A stretch of DNA of 10,506 nt from Sporichthyaceae bacterium. Its GTDB lineage: Bacteria; Actinomycetota; Actinomycetes; JACCYY01. The stretch's first letter is position 1. Every line of letters begins with the position of its first letter. A model generated the notes under the pieces. The model ran no database searches, was not told where the DNA came from, and saw only the letters and a program-made list of their open reading frames with translations. Of this stretch, positions 1 to 8,000 are shown one piece after another. Where the stretch lies: positions 1-10,506 of the forward strand of contig JACCYY010000230.1 in the NCBI GenBank assembly GCA_013696235.1, in the 5' to 3' direction. A program made the translations under genes and the position numbers.

Positions 1-391
1 GCACCGAGCCGCCCGTCGTGGAGGTGTCGTCCACGGCGAGGACACGCCGACCCGAGACCGGAGGTCCTTCGATCCGACGCTGCAGCCCGTGCGCCTTGCC
101 CTCCTTCCGGACCACGAACGCGTCCAGCCGACGACCCCGGGCCGCGGCGGCGTGCAGCATCGCGGCGGCGACCGGGTCCGCGCCGAGCGTGAGCCCCCCG
201 ACGGCCTCGAACTCGAGATCGGCGGTGAGCTCGAGCATGATCGGCCCCACGAGCGGCGCGGCCTCGGCGTCGAGCGTGATCCGGCGCAGGTCCACGTAGT
301 AGTCCGCCGTCCGCCCCGACGACAGCGTGACCTCGCCGTTGACGACGGCTTTGCTGGTGATCTGGTACCGCAACGCATCTCGCTCGGTCAC
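1..391 (-). CDS. pyrE: Orotate phosphoribosyltransferase, N-terminal 130 residues (cut by window edge)
   Basis: This enzyme joins orotate to PRPP to form OMP in de novo pyrimidine synthesis, in the cytoplasm. Reading the complement from GTG at 391-389 gives an open frame to the window edge. It shows the family signature in order: VTLSSGRTADYYVDLR (residues 21-36), a TLGADPVA segment (68-75), the mobile catalytic loop RKEGKAHG (95-102) and the PRPP-binding loop VLAVDDTSTTGGS (117-129). Actinobacterial members are usually around 180 residues, so the C-terminal third is missing here. GTG is chosen because the N-terminus VTERDALRYQITSKAVV matches the usual start of the family; no strong ribosome site is visible before it. 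The gene is divergent from the hydrolase gene, 50 bases away. The identification is secure; the exact start is slightly less so. Confidence 0.95.
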   Translation of the reverse strand, partial: MTERDALRYQITSKAVVNGEVTLSSGRTADYYVDLRRITLDAEAAPLVGPIMLELTADLEFEAVGGLTLGADPVAAAMLHAAAARGRRLDAFVVRKEGKAHGLQRRIEGPPVSGRRVLAVDDTSTTGGSV

Positions 392-441
392 GAGGCGCGA
401 GCGTACCGAGTGTTGCTCGACTGTCGCTGCACACTGGCCCG
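392..441. promoter_or_regulatory. Divergent intergenic gap between pyrE and the hydrolase gene
   Basis: These 50 bases must hold the control signals for both pyrE (leftward) and the hydrolase gene (rightward), unless one is leaderless. I see no convincing -35/-10 pair and no Shine-Dalgarno sequence before the hydrolase GTG at 442. The role is inferred from the divergent arrangement alone. Confidence 0.35.
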
Positions 442-1146
442 GTGGAGGTCGCGACGCTGGTGCTGCTGCACAGCCCGCTCGTGCGGTCCTCGACGTGGGG
501 CGAGCTCCCGAGCCGGTTGCGCGAGCGTGGGTACGACGTGGTCGTCGTGGACGTGGCCGACGACCACGAGCCGCCGTACGCAGCGACGTATGTGGCGCGG
601 GCCGCCCAGCAGGTCACGGCCGCTGCGCCGAGCCCGCCGATCGGGCTGGTCGGGCACAGCGGCGCCGGCCCGCTCCTGCCCCAGCTCGGCTTCGCCCAGC
701 GCGCGGCCCGGCGTCGGGTCGGCGCGTACGTCTTCCTCGACGCGACGCTTCCCCGAGCAGGTTCGACTCGGTTGGACCTGCTGCGCGCCGAGGACGGTGA
801 CCTCGCGCACCGGCTACGTGCCGACCTGGGGCGCGGCGTGCTGGTCCCGACCTGGACCGACGAGGACCTGGCTGCCAGTGGGCTCACCACGGCGCAACGG
901 GCTGACGTCCTCAGCGCCGTACGACCGCGCGGGCTTGCGTTCTTCGACGAGCCGCTGCCCCATCCGGACGACTGGCCGGACGCGCCGTGCGGGTACCTGC
1001 AGACCAGTCGGGCGTACGACCCGGCAGCGCGGGTCGCCGGCTTGCGTGGGTTCGCGGTGACGAGGGCCGAGGGCGGGCACTTCGCGGCCCTGGCGGCACC
1101 TGCCCAGCTCGCCGGCTCACTCGCGGACCTCGTGGTGCGGATGTGA
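442..1146 (+). CDS. Alpha/beta-hydrolase-like protein
   Basis: A 234-residue protein that looks like a small cytoplasmic alpha/beta hydrolase; substrate unknown. The N-terminus VATLVLLHSPLVRSSTWG (residues 3-20) resembles the first strand and oxyanion-region loop. GHSGAG at 71-76 is a nucleophile elbow of the GxSxG type with S73 as the likely nucleophile, and GGHF at 211-214 offers H213 as the catalytic histidine. The acid residue is uncertain; D193 in the AYDPAA stretch is one candidate. There is no signal peptide or membrane span. Start GTG 442 gives the expected first strand, but no ribosome site precedes it, so the mRNA could be leaderless. It lies 46 bases before a small membrane protein gene. 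Fold assignment is fairly firm; esterase, lipase or haloalkane-type activities cannot be told apart. Confidence 0.8.
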   Translation: MEVATLVLLHSPLVRSSTWGELPSRLRERGYDVVVVDVADDHEPPYAATYVARAAQQVTAAAPSPPIGLVGHSGAGPLLPQLGFAQRAARRRVGAYVFLDATLPRAGSTRLDLLRAEDGDLAHRLRADLGRGVLVPTWTDEDLAASGLTTAQRADVLSAVRPRGLAFFDEPLPHPDDWPDAPCGYLQTSRAYDPAARVAGLRGFAVTRAEGGHFAALAAPAQLAGSLADLVVRM

Positions 1147-1192
1147 CCCGTCGGCGGCTACGGCCGAGCGGCGGACCGCGCAAGATGGTGGC

Positions 1193-1363
1193 ATGGCGCA
1201 CATGGATGCAGATGATGACGAGCCCGTCGACGGGGACCCGACCTCGACCTCCACGCCCCCAGCCGCGCAGGGGAGCTCCGGCGACCGGGCGACCTGGATC
1301 GCCGCGGTCATCATCATCGTCGTCGGACTTCTGGCGATCGGGCTGGTCGCGCTCATCAGGTAG
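1193..1363 (+). CDS. Small single-span membrane protein (56 residues), unknown function
   Basis: ATG at 1193 opens a 56-codon frame ending in TAG at 1361-1363. The N-terminal half is acidic and low in complexity (DADDDEPVDGDP, then a Ser/Thr/Pro/Ala stretch to about residue 30). A single hydrophobic helix follows (about 35-55, WIAAVIIIVVGLLAIGLVAL), ending with one arginine. The pattern suggests a membrane anchor with a short soluble tail; orientation is not determined. It follows the hydrolase gene by 46 bases and precedes the efflux leader, so it may be co-transcribed with the hydrolase. The ribosome site is weak, and ATG at 1202 is an alternative start. I do not recognise a family. The acidic tail plus clean hydrophobic helix argues that the frame is real rather than a chance ORF. 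Confidence 0.6.
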   Translation: MAHMDADDDEPVDGDPTSTSTPPAAQGSSGDRATWIAAVIIIVVGLLAIGLVALIR

Positions 1364-1366
1364 CCA

Positions 1367-1396
1367 TTGACGTCAGACCGCCCGACCCGTTACAAA
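1367..1396 (+). promoter_or_regulatory. Candidate sigma-70-type promoter of the RND/two-component operon
   Basis: TTGACG (1367-1372) is a near-consensus -35 element. After an 18-base spacer, TACAAA (1391-1396) is a partial -10 match that lacks the usual final T. This would start transcription near 1403. An 8-base perfect palindrome, TGACGTCA (1368-1375), overlaps the -35 element and could be an operator half-site. The position, directly after the small gene and before the operon, fits, but the -10 element is weak. Confidence 0.4.
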
Positions 1397-1477
1397 CCTG
1401 AGAACACAGGGCGACTCTCTCAGGGAGTGGACCATGGCTCCCAGGGGGGTAGGGCCGGTGGCAACCCAGCAGCGACC
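1397..1477 (+). promoter_or_regulatory. Structured mRNA leader with competing hairpins
   Basis: CCTGAGA (1397-1403) can pair with TCTCAGG (1418-1424), giving a 7-bp stem with a 14-base loop. GGGAG (1423-1427) can instead pair with CTCCC (1438-1442). The two stems share bases 1423-1424, so both cannot form completely. Further on, GGT (1458-1460) and ACC (1464-1466) could close a GGCA loop, and GGGT (1447-1450) could pair with ACCC (1464-1467). The AGGGAG ribosome site of the upstream ORF lies inside the two competing stems. I cannot match this to a known riboswitch class; a regulatory role is inference from pairing. Confidence 0.4.
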
Positions 1478-1481
1478 ATGA
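1434..1481 (+). CDS. Upstream leader ORF, 15 codons, translationally coupled to the first RND gene
   Basis: ATG at 1434 has a good Shine-Dalgarno sequence, AGGGAG (1422-1427), six bases upstream. It encodes MAPRGVGPVATQQRP and stops at TGA 1479-1481, which overlaps the RND start ATG (1478-1480) as ATGA. The RND start has no good ribosome site of its own, so ribosomes finishing this ORF may re-initiate there. The peptide has no run of a single amino acid, so classical amino-acid attenuation is not indicated. The ORF could serve only to deliver ribosomes, or it could occur by chance. Its well-placed ribosome site and exact stop-start overlap argue for function. Confidence 0.5.
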   Translation: MAPRGVGPVATQQRP

Positions 1482-4400
1482 TCGCCGGCGTCGTCCGAGG
1501 CAGTCTCGCCGCCCGCGTCCTCGTCCTGGCGGTCGCTGTCGGGTTGGTCGTGCTCGGCGCTGCGCGGATGGGGACGGCGAAGGTCGACCTGCTCCCGGAG
1601 TTCGGGCCGGTGCAGGTCGCGATCCAGACCGAGGCGCTCGGACTCTCCGCGGCCGAGGTCGAACAACTCATCACGGTCCCGATCGAGGCAGATCTGCTCA
1701 ACGGCGTCGCGTGGCTGGACCAGATCCGATCGGAGTCGGTGGCCGGCCTGTCCTCCATCGAGCTGATCTTCGAGCCGGGAACGGACGTCCAGGAGGCCCG
1801 CCAGGTGGTCGCCGAGCGTCTCACGCAGGCGCACGCCCTACCGAACGTGTCCAGGCCGCCGGCGATGCTGCAGCCGCTGTCGTCGACGAGCCGGGTCATG
1901 ATGGTCGGACTCTCGTCGGACGAGCTTTCGTTGATGGACCTGTCCGTTCTGGCCCGCTGGAAGATCAGGCCGCGCCTGACCGGAGTGCCCGGGGTGGCCA
2001 ACGTCGCGATCTGGGGCCAGCGGGAGCGGCAGCTGCAGGTCCAGGTGGACCCCGAGCGGCTCAGCGACAACGGCGTCTCCCTGGTCCAGGTGATGAGGAC
2101 CACGGGCAACGCCCTGTGGGTGTCGCCGCTGAGCTTCGTGGAGGCGTCCACTCCCGGTTCCGGAGGGTTCATCGAGACGCCGAACCAGCGGATGGGCGTC
2201 CAGCACATCTCGCCGATCTCGACCGCTGCCGATCTCGCCCAGGTGACGGTCGAGGACACCGACGGCCGGACGCTGCGCCTGAGCGACGTCGCAACGGTCG
2301 TGGAGGGCAGCCAACCCCTGATCGGGGACGCCGTCGTGGACGACGGTCCCAGCTTGATGCTCGTCATCGAGAAGTTCCCTGGAGCGAGCACGCTCGACGT
2401 GACCAAGGGCCTGGAGGACGCGTTCGCGGCGCTGGCACCGGGCCTGTCCGGTGTGACCATCGACACCTCGCTCTACCGGCCGGCCACCACGATCGAATCG
2501 GCGCTCGATCAGCTCGGCCTCGCCCTGCTGATCGGGCTCGGTCTGCTCGTGCTGCTGCTCGGGCTGCTGTTCTTCGACTGGCGAGCGACCTTGCTCGCCG
2601 CGGTCACGATCCCGCTCTGCCTGCTGGCCGCCGGGCTGGTGCTGCACCTGCGAGGCACCACGTTCAACGTGATGACGGCCGCTGGCCTGCTGCTTGCCCT
2701 GGGCATCGTCATCGACGACGCGGTGATGGACGCCGACACCATCCGTCGACGGGTCGGTGAGCGCCGTCAGCGTGCCGACGGCAACCCGATCGCGGCCGTG
2801 ATCACCGAGGCCGCGATCGAGGTGCGGCGGCCCACCGTGTTCGCGACGTTGATCGTCTTGGCGGCTGCGGCACCGTTGCTGCTGCTGGACGATCTGTCCG
2901 CCGCGTTCGCCGGACCGCTGCTGCTCTCGTTCGGGTTGGCCGTCCTGGCGTCGACGCTCGTCGGATTGACGCTGACTCCTGTGCTCGCACTGGTGCTGTT
3001 CGCCAGGGCACCCGTCCGGCGTCGGCGTCGTGAGTCACCGATCGTACGGTGGTTCCAGGCTCGCTCGGACGGCCTGCTGTCGCAGACGAGTCGCCGTTCG
3101 GGCCCCTGGCTGGTGGTGACCGGAGCTGTCGCCATCGGCGCTGTCGTCCTGGTACCGCTGCTCGGATCACCAGGGCTTGTCCCGACCCTGCGCGAGCGAG
3201 TGGTCCTGATCCAGTGGGACGGTGCACCAGGAACCTCGCAACCTGAGATGGCCCGGGTCGCTGCTGCGGCCACCGCGGAGTTCCGTTCACTTCCCGGCGT
3301 CCGCAGTGTCGGCGCTCACGTCGGCCGCGCGATCACCTCGGACGAGGTCGCGAGCGTCAACGAGAGCGATCTGTGGGTCAGCGTCGAGCCTGACGCGGAC
3401 TACGACCAGACCGTTGCGGCCATCGGGCAGGTCGTCGACGGCTACCCAGGGCTGTTCCGCGAGGTGCAGACCTACCCGGAGGAGCAGGTCCTCCGGGCAC
3501 TGACGGGCTCCGACGACGACCTCGTCGTCCGCGTCTACGGCCAGGACTCGCAGGTCCTCGACGATCTGGCCGCCGAGGTCCGCGAGCTGATCGCCGGGAT
3601 CGACGGCGTGGGCACACCGCGGACGGACGTCCAAGCCGCCGAGCCGACGATCGAGATCGAGGTGGATCTCGATCGCGCGGAGGCGGAGGGCATCAAGCCT
3701 GGTGACGTCCGGCGAGCCGCCGCGACGCTGGTGAACGGCGTCGAGGTCGGCAGCCTCTTCGAGGACCAGAAGGTGTTCGAGGTCGTGGTCTGGGGCGTTC
3801 CGGAGATCCGTGACAGCGTCACCGGCGTCGGGGACCTGCTGATCGACAAGCCGGGTGGCGGCCAGGTTCGTCTCGGGGACGTCGCAGACGTCGCGGTGGC
3901 CGGTAACCCCAACTTGATCAAGCGGGACTCGGTCTCCCGACGTGTCGACGTCTCCGCCGACGTGGACGGTGACCCGGATGCGGTGATCGACCAGGTCCAC
4001 ACCGCGCTGGCGCAGATCGACTTCCCGCTGGAGTACCACGCGGAGGTTCTCGAGCGCGAGGACCAGGGGTCGCAGAACCCGGTGATCCTGGCGCTCGCCG
4101 CTGCGATCGGCGCGTTCCTCCTGCTCCAGCTCGGGCTCGGAAGCTGGCGGGTGGCGGCGGTCGTGTTCCTCGCCCTCCCGGTGGCCCTGGCCGGCGGATG
4201 GCTGGCCGCGCTCGTGGACGGCGGCGAGGTGACGCTGGCCGCGCTCGCCGGCATGCTCACGGTGCTCGGGATCGCCGTGCGCAGCGCCGTCGTGTCGATC
4301 AAGCAGTACGACCGGCTGCGCGCGCTCCCCGGCGGAGGCTCCGACCTCGAAGCAGTTCGGCGTGGATCGGCGGAGCGGATCGTCCCGGTCATGGCCACGA

Positions 4401-4594
4401 CGCTCGGCACCGCCCTGATGCTGCTGCCGCTCGTGCTGCTCGGCGATGCACCGGGCCTCGAGGTGATCCGGCCCGGCGCGATCGTCGTCATCGCCGGCCT
4501 CGTGACGACGGCACTGTTCTCGCTCGTCGTCCTGCCGTTGCTCTACCTGCGGTTCACAACGCCCACATCGGGGGAAGCTCATGCGACCCAGTAA
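1478..4594 (+). CDS. RND efflux transporter, CusA/CzcA-like, diverged paralogue
   Basis: A 1038-residue RND permease of normal family length; such pumps use the proton gradient to export substrate and usually act as trimers. Start ATG 1478 is chosen over the TTG at 1367: it gives an N-terminus that aligns without gaps to the second RND protein, and the extra 37 residues would be unlike any RND start. TM1 is about 12-30. The first extracytoplasmic porter loop (31-345) contains VDLLPEF (36-42), SAAEVEQLITVPIE (57-70) and IETPNQRMG (232-240). TM2-TM6 span about 346-508, TM7 about 543-560, the second porter loop 561-865, and TM8-TM12 867-1025. TM4 carries GIVIDDAVMDADTIRRR (409-425). The D-D pair is kept, but the usual V-E-N is A-D-T, and TM10 has GIAVRSA where the paralogue has GIAARNS. 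It overlaps the lipoprotein gene by 14 bases. The substrate is unknown; heavy-metal efflux is suggested by family only. Confidence 0.9.
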   Translation: MIAGVVRGSLAARVLVLAVAVGLVVLGAARMGTAKVDLLPEFGPVQVAIQTEALGLSAAEVEQLITVPIEADLLNGVAWLDQIRSESVAGLSSIELIFEPGTDVQEARQVVAERLTQAHALPNVSRPPAMLQPLSSTSRVMMVGLSSDELSLMDLSVLARWKIRPRLTGVPGVANVAIWGQRERQLQVQVDPERLSDNGVSLVQVMRTTGNALWVSPLSFVEASTPGSGGFIETPNQRMGVQHISPISTAADLAQVTVEDTDGRTLRLSDVATVVEGSQPLIGDAVVDDGPSLMLVIEKFPGASTLDVTKGLEDAFAALAPGLSGVTIDTSLYRPATTIESALDQLGLALLIGLGLLVLLLGLLFFDWRATLLAAVTIPLCLLAAGLVLHLRGTTFNVMTAAGLLLALGIVIDDAVMDADTIRRRVGERRQRADGNPIAAVITEAAIEVRRPTVFATLIVLAAAAPLLLLDDLSAAFAGPLLLSFGLAVLASTLVGLTLTPVLALVLFARAPVRRRRRESPIVRWFQARSDGLLSQTSRRSGPWLVVTGAVAIGAVVLVPLLGSPGLVPTLRERVVLIQWDGAPGTSQPEMARVAAAATAEFRSLPGVRSVGAHVGRAITSDEVASVNESDLWVSVEPDADYDQTVAAIGQVVDGYPGLFREVQTYPEEQVLRALTGSDDDLVVRVYGQDSQVLDDLAAEVRELIAGIDGVGTPRTDVQAAEPTIEIEVDLDRAEAEGIKPGDVRRAAATLVNGVEVGSLFEDQKVFEVVVWGVPEIRDSVTGVGDLLIDKPGGGQVRLGDVADVAVAGNPNLIKRDSVSRRVDVSADVDGDPDAVIDQVHTALAQIDFPLEYHAEVLEREDQGSQNPVILALAAAIGAFLLLQLGLGSWRVAAVVFLALPVALAGGWLAALVDGGEVTLAALAGMLTVLGIAVRSAVVSIKQYDRLRALPGGGSDLEAVRRGSAERIVPVMATTLGTALMLLPLVLLGDAPGLEVIRPGAIVVIAGLVTTALFSLVVLPLLYLRFTTPTSGEAHATQ
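1751..1779. repeat. 29-base identical segment shared by the two RND genes, copy 1
   Basis: This stretch is identical to 5349-5377 and encodes the same porter-loop segment, SSIELIFEPG, in both RND proteins. It reflects shared ancestry of the two genes, and may be kept by strong protein constraint or by gene conversion. It is not a mobile-element end. Confidence 0.7.
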
Positions 4595-5060
4595 GTGGTC
4601 CACGGCCGGTCCGCTGATCATCATGCTCAGCGGTGGCCTCCTGCTGTCCAGCTGCGCCGATCCGCCGGCAGAGGCCGACTTCGGCGAGTCCGGACCGGCG
4701 CAGGTCGAAGTGATCGAGGGTTCAGAGGTCAGCCGGGTGACCCTCACCCTGGAGGCGGCCGAGCGTCTCGGCGTCACGACCACCGCGGTCGTCGAGGAGC
4801 AGGTCGCGGCGCAGCCCGGGACGGTCGGGAGCGCGGTCGAGCGCAAGGTGATCCCCTACGGCGCGCTGCTCTACGACAACACCGGTGCCACCTGGGCGTA
4901 CACGACGGTCGAACCGCTCGTGTTCATCCGTGAGTCGGTGACGATCGACTACATCGAAGGCGACCAGGTCGTGCTCGTCGACGGCCCGAGCACCGGCACC
5001 GACGTGGTCACGCTGGGGGCCGCCGAGCTCTTCGGCGCCGAGCTCGGTCTCGGTCAGTAG
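4581..5060 (+). CDS. Lipoprotein resembling the C-terminal part of an RND adaptor
   Basis: A 159-residue exported lipoprotein. It has a short basic start (RPSK), a hydrophobic core (about 10-22) and the lipobox LSSC with C25 as the lipidated cysteine, so it should be anchored to the outer face of the cytoplasmic membrane. The mature part has VTLTLEAAERLGVTT (53-67) and then IPYGALLYDNTGATWAYTTV (91-110), EPLVFIRESV and a GTDVVTLGAAELFG ending. These resemble the beta-barrel and membrane-proximal parts of CusB-type periplasmic adaptors. The biotinyl-lipoyl domain and alpha-hairpin of full adaptors (usually well over 300 residues) are absent. Start ATG 4581 has a strong purine-rich site (GGGGGAAG) just before it and overlaps the first RND gene by 14 bases, suggesting coupled translation. 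The gene sits between the two pumps, so it likely docks on one or both. The adaptor homology is by motif and context. Confidence 0.8.
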   Translation: MRPSKWSTAGPLIIMLSGGLLLSSCADPPAEADFGESGPAQVEVIEGSEVSRVTLTLEAAERLGVTTTAVVEEQVAAQPGTVGSAVERKVIPYGALLYDNTGATWAYTTVEPLVFIRESVTIDYIEGDQVVLVDGPSTGTDVVTLGAAELFGAELGLGQ

Positions 5061-5078
5061 CGCCGGGGTCTCGTCGAC

Positions 5079-8000
5079 ATGATGCGGTGGATCATCGGGT
5101 CGAGCCTGAAGGTTCGTTACCTGCTCGTTGCCGCCGCCTCGATGCTGATGTACTTCGGGGTCGGTGAGATCCGCGACGTGCCGGTGGACGTCTTTCCCGA
5201 GTTCGCGCCGCCAAAGGTCGAGGTCCAGACCTCGTCGCTCGGCCTCTCAGCGGCCGAGGTAGAGCAGCTGATCACGGTTCCGCTCGAGGAGTCGCTCCAG
5301 GGGATGGACGGGATCGACATCGTCCGTTCCAAGTCGGTCCCGCAGCTCTCCTCCATCGAGCTGATCTTCGAGCCGGGCACCAACCTGCTCGAGGCGCGCC
5401 AGCAGGTCCAGGAGCGCGTTGGAGTCGTCACGCCCCTGCTGCCGACCTGGGCAGCGCCACCGATCATGATCCAACCACTGTCGGCGACCAGCCGGGTGAT
5501 GAAGATCGGCCTCTCCTCGGACGAGCGATCCGTGATCGAGATGTCGATGATCTCGTACTGGACGATCAGGCAGCGGCTGCTCAGCGTCCCGGGAGTCGCC
5601 AACGTGGCGATCTGGGGCGAGCGGCTCCAGATGATGCAGGTGCAGGTCGAACCAGACCGCATGAACGCGCACGACGTCACGCTCGATCAGGTGATGGGCG
5701 TGACCGCCGATGCCTTGGATGCCGGCTTGCTGCAGTACTCAGACGGCGCGGTGATCGGTACCGGAGGGTTCGTCGAGACCCCGAACCAACGGTTGGGCGT
5801 CCGCCACGTGCTCCCGATCGTCACCCCCGAAGACCTGGCCAAGGTCGTCATCGCCCCGGCCACCCCCGGCACCCCGGCGCTGCACCTGTCGGACGTGGCC
5901 ACGGTGACCGAGGACCACCAGCCGTTGATCGGGGACGCGGTCATCAACGACGGCCCGGGCCTCATGCTGATCGTCGAGAAGCTGCCGTGGGGCAACACCT
6001 TGGAGGTCACCCGCGGCGTCGAGGAGGCGATGGCAGCGCTGGCGCCGGGTCTGAGCGGCATCACGGTCGACACGACGATCTTCCGCCCCGCGACGTTCGT
6101 CGAGATCTCGATCGACAACCTCACCCGTGCGATGCTGCTCGGCTTCCTCCTGGTGATGCTGATCATCGGTGCGTTCCTCTTCGAGTGGCGCGTCGCGCTG
6201 ATCAGCGTGCTGACGATCCCGCTCTCGTTGATGGCGGCGGGGCTGGTCCTCTACTGGCGTGGCACGACGGTCAACACGATGGTCCTGGCCGGCATGGTGA
6301 TCGCGCTCGGCGCCATCGTCGACGACGCGATCATCGACGTCGAGAACATCGTGCGACGCCTGCGCCAACGGCGCCGCGAGGGCAGCACGGAGTCCACCGC
6401 GAGCATCATCCTCGAGGCGTCCCTCGAGGTGCGCGGCCCGATCATCTACGCAACGATGATCATCGTTGCGGCCGCCGTCCCGGTGTTCTTCCTCGAGGGA
6501 CTCACCGGGTCGTTCTTCCGCCCGCTCGCCACCTCGTACATGCTCGCCGTGCTCGCATCGCTCGTGGTCGCGCTGACCCTGACGCCCGCACTCTGCTTGA
6601 TCCTCTTGCGTGATGGAGCCAGCGTTCGACGCGAGCCACGGTTGGTGGATGCCCTCAAGCGCGGATACGGGTTCGTGCTCACGCGGATCATCACACGTCC
6701 GCGTCGAGCGTACGGGGTCGTCGCGGTCATCGCGCTCGGCGGCATCCTGACGGTGCCACAGCTCGGCCAGTCACTGCTGCCGGAGTTCAAGGAGCGGGAC
6801 TTCCTGATGCACTGGGTCACCGACCCCGCCACCTCGCAGGAGGAGGAGACCCGGATCACGGTCGAGGCGAGCAAGGAGCTCCGCGCGATCCCCGGCGTGC
6901 GGAACTTCGGTGCGCACATCGGTCAGGCGCTCGCCGCCGACGAGGTCGTCGGCGTGAACTTCGGGGAGAATTGGATCAGCGTCGACCCGGACGTGGACTA
7001 CGACGCGACGCTCGCCTCGATCCAGGAGGTGGTGAACGGCTACCCGGGCCTGCGCCGCGACGTCCAGACGTACCTGAAGGAGCGGATCCGCGAGGTGCTG
7101 ACCGGCACCAGCGAGGCCGTCGTGATCCAGGTCTACGGCGAGGACCTCGAGACGCTTCGAGCCACGGCGCAGGACGTGCTCGCGATCCTCGGAGACGTGG
7201 ACGGGATCATCGACGAGCACGTGGACCTCGCCGTCGACGTCCCGCAGGTGCAGGTCGAGGTCGACCTGGCCAAGGCCCAGACGGTCGGTCTCAAGCCCGG
7301 TGACGTGCGCCGCGCCGCTTCCACGTTGCTCGCCGGCGAAGAGGTGGGCGACATCTTCCGTGAGGGCAAGGCCTACGACGTGGTGGTCTGGTCGACGCCC
7401 GAGACCCGCCACAGCTTGACCAGTGTGCAGAACCTCCCGATCGACACACCCGGCGGGGGGTCCGTGCTGCTCGGTGAGATCGCCGACATCTCGGTCAACC
7501 CGACGCCCAACCTCATCGAGCGCGAGGGCGGCTCGCGCCACATCGACGTCGGGGGCAACGTCGCAGAACGCGACCTCGGCGCGGTCGTCGACGAGGTCGA
7601 GGAGCGACTTGCCGGCCTCGAGATGCCGTTGGGGTTCCACACCGAGCTGCTCGGTGAGTTCACCGAGCGTCAAGCGGCCCAGCAGCGCCTGCTCCTCTTC
7701 GCCGGCGCCGCGCTGCTGGCGATCATGGCGTTGCTCCAGGCCTCCTTCGGGAGATGGCGGCTCACGACGCTCGCCCTCGTCACGTTGCCGATGGCGCTCG
7801 TCGGCGGCGTGCTCGCCGCGTTCTTCACCGGAGGCGTGCTCTCGCTCGGCTCGCTGGTAGGACTCTTCACGGTCTTCGGGATCGCCGCTCGCAACAGCAT
7901 CCTGCTGATCAACCACTACCAGCACCTCGAGCGGCACGAGGGCGAGAGGTTCGGGGTCGCGCTCGTGCTCCGCGGGTCGCTGGAGCGGCTGTCGCCGATC

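Noticed and set aside
89..1060. Plus-strand open frame of 323 codons over pyrE and the hydrolase gene
   Set aside because: Arg-rich shadow frame; the same DNA encodes clear pyrE on the minus strand and the hydrolase in another plus frame.
1367..1477. 37-residue N-terminal extension of the first RND protein from TTG at 1367
   Set aside because: The paralogue aligns without gaps from ATG 1478, the extension has no transporter character, and the TTG falls in the candidate -35 element.
1397..1477. Known riboswitch class (SAM, cobalamin, NiCo or guanidine type) in the leader
   Set aside because: A GGTGGCAACC segment loosely recalls SAM-type elements, but the rest of the conserved core is not present; kept only as an unassigned structured leader.
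3287..4846. Long minus-strand open frame (519 codons) opposite the first RND gene
   Set aside because: Composition is low-complexity Arg/Asp/Glu/His-rich and without domain motifs, as expected for a shadow frame in very GC-rich DNA; the plus strand holds a clear RND protein.
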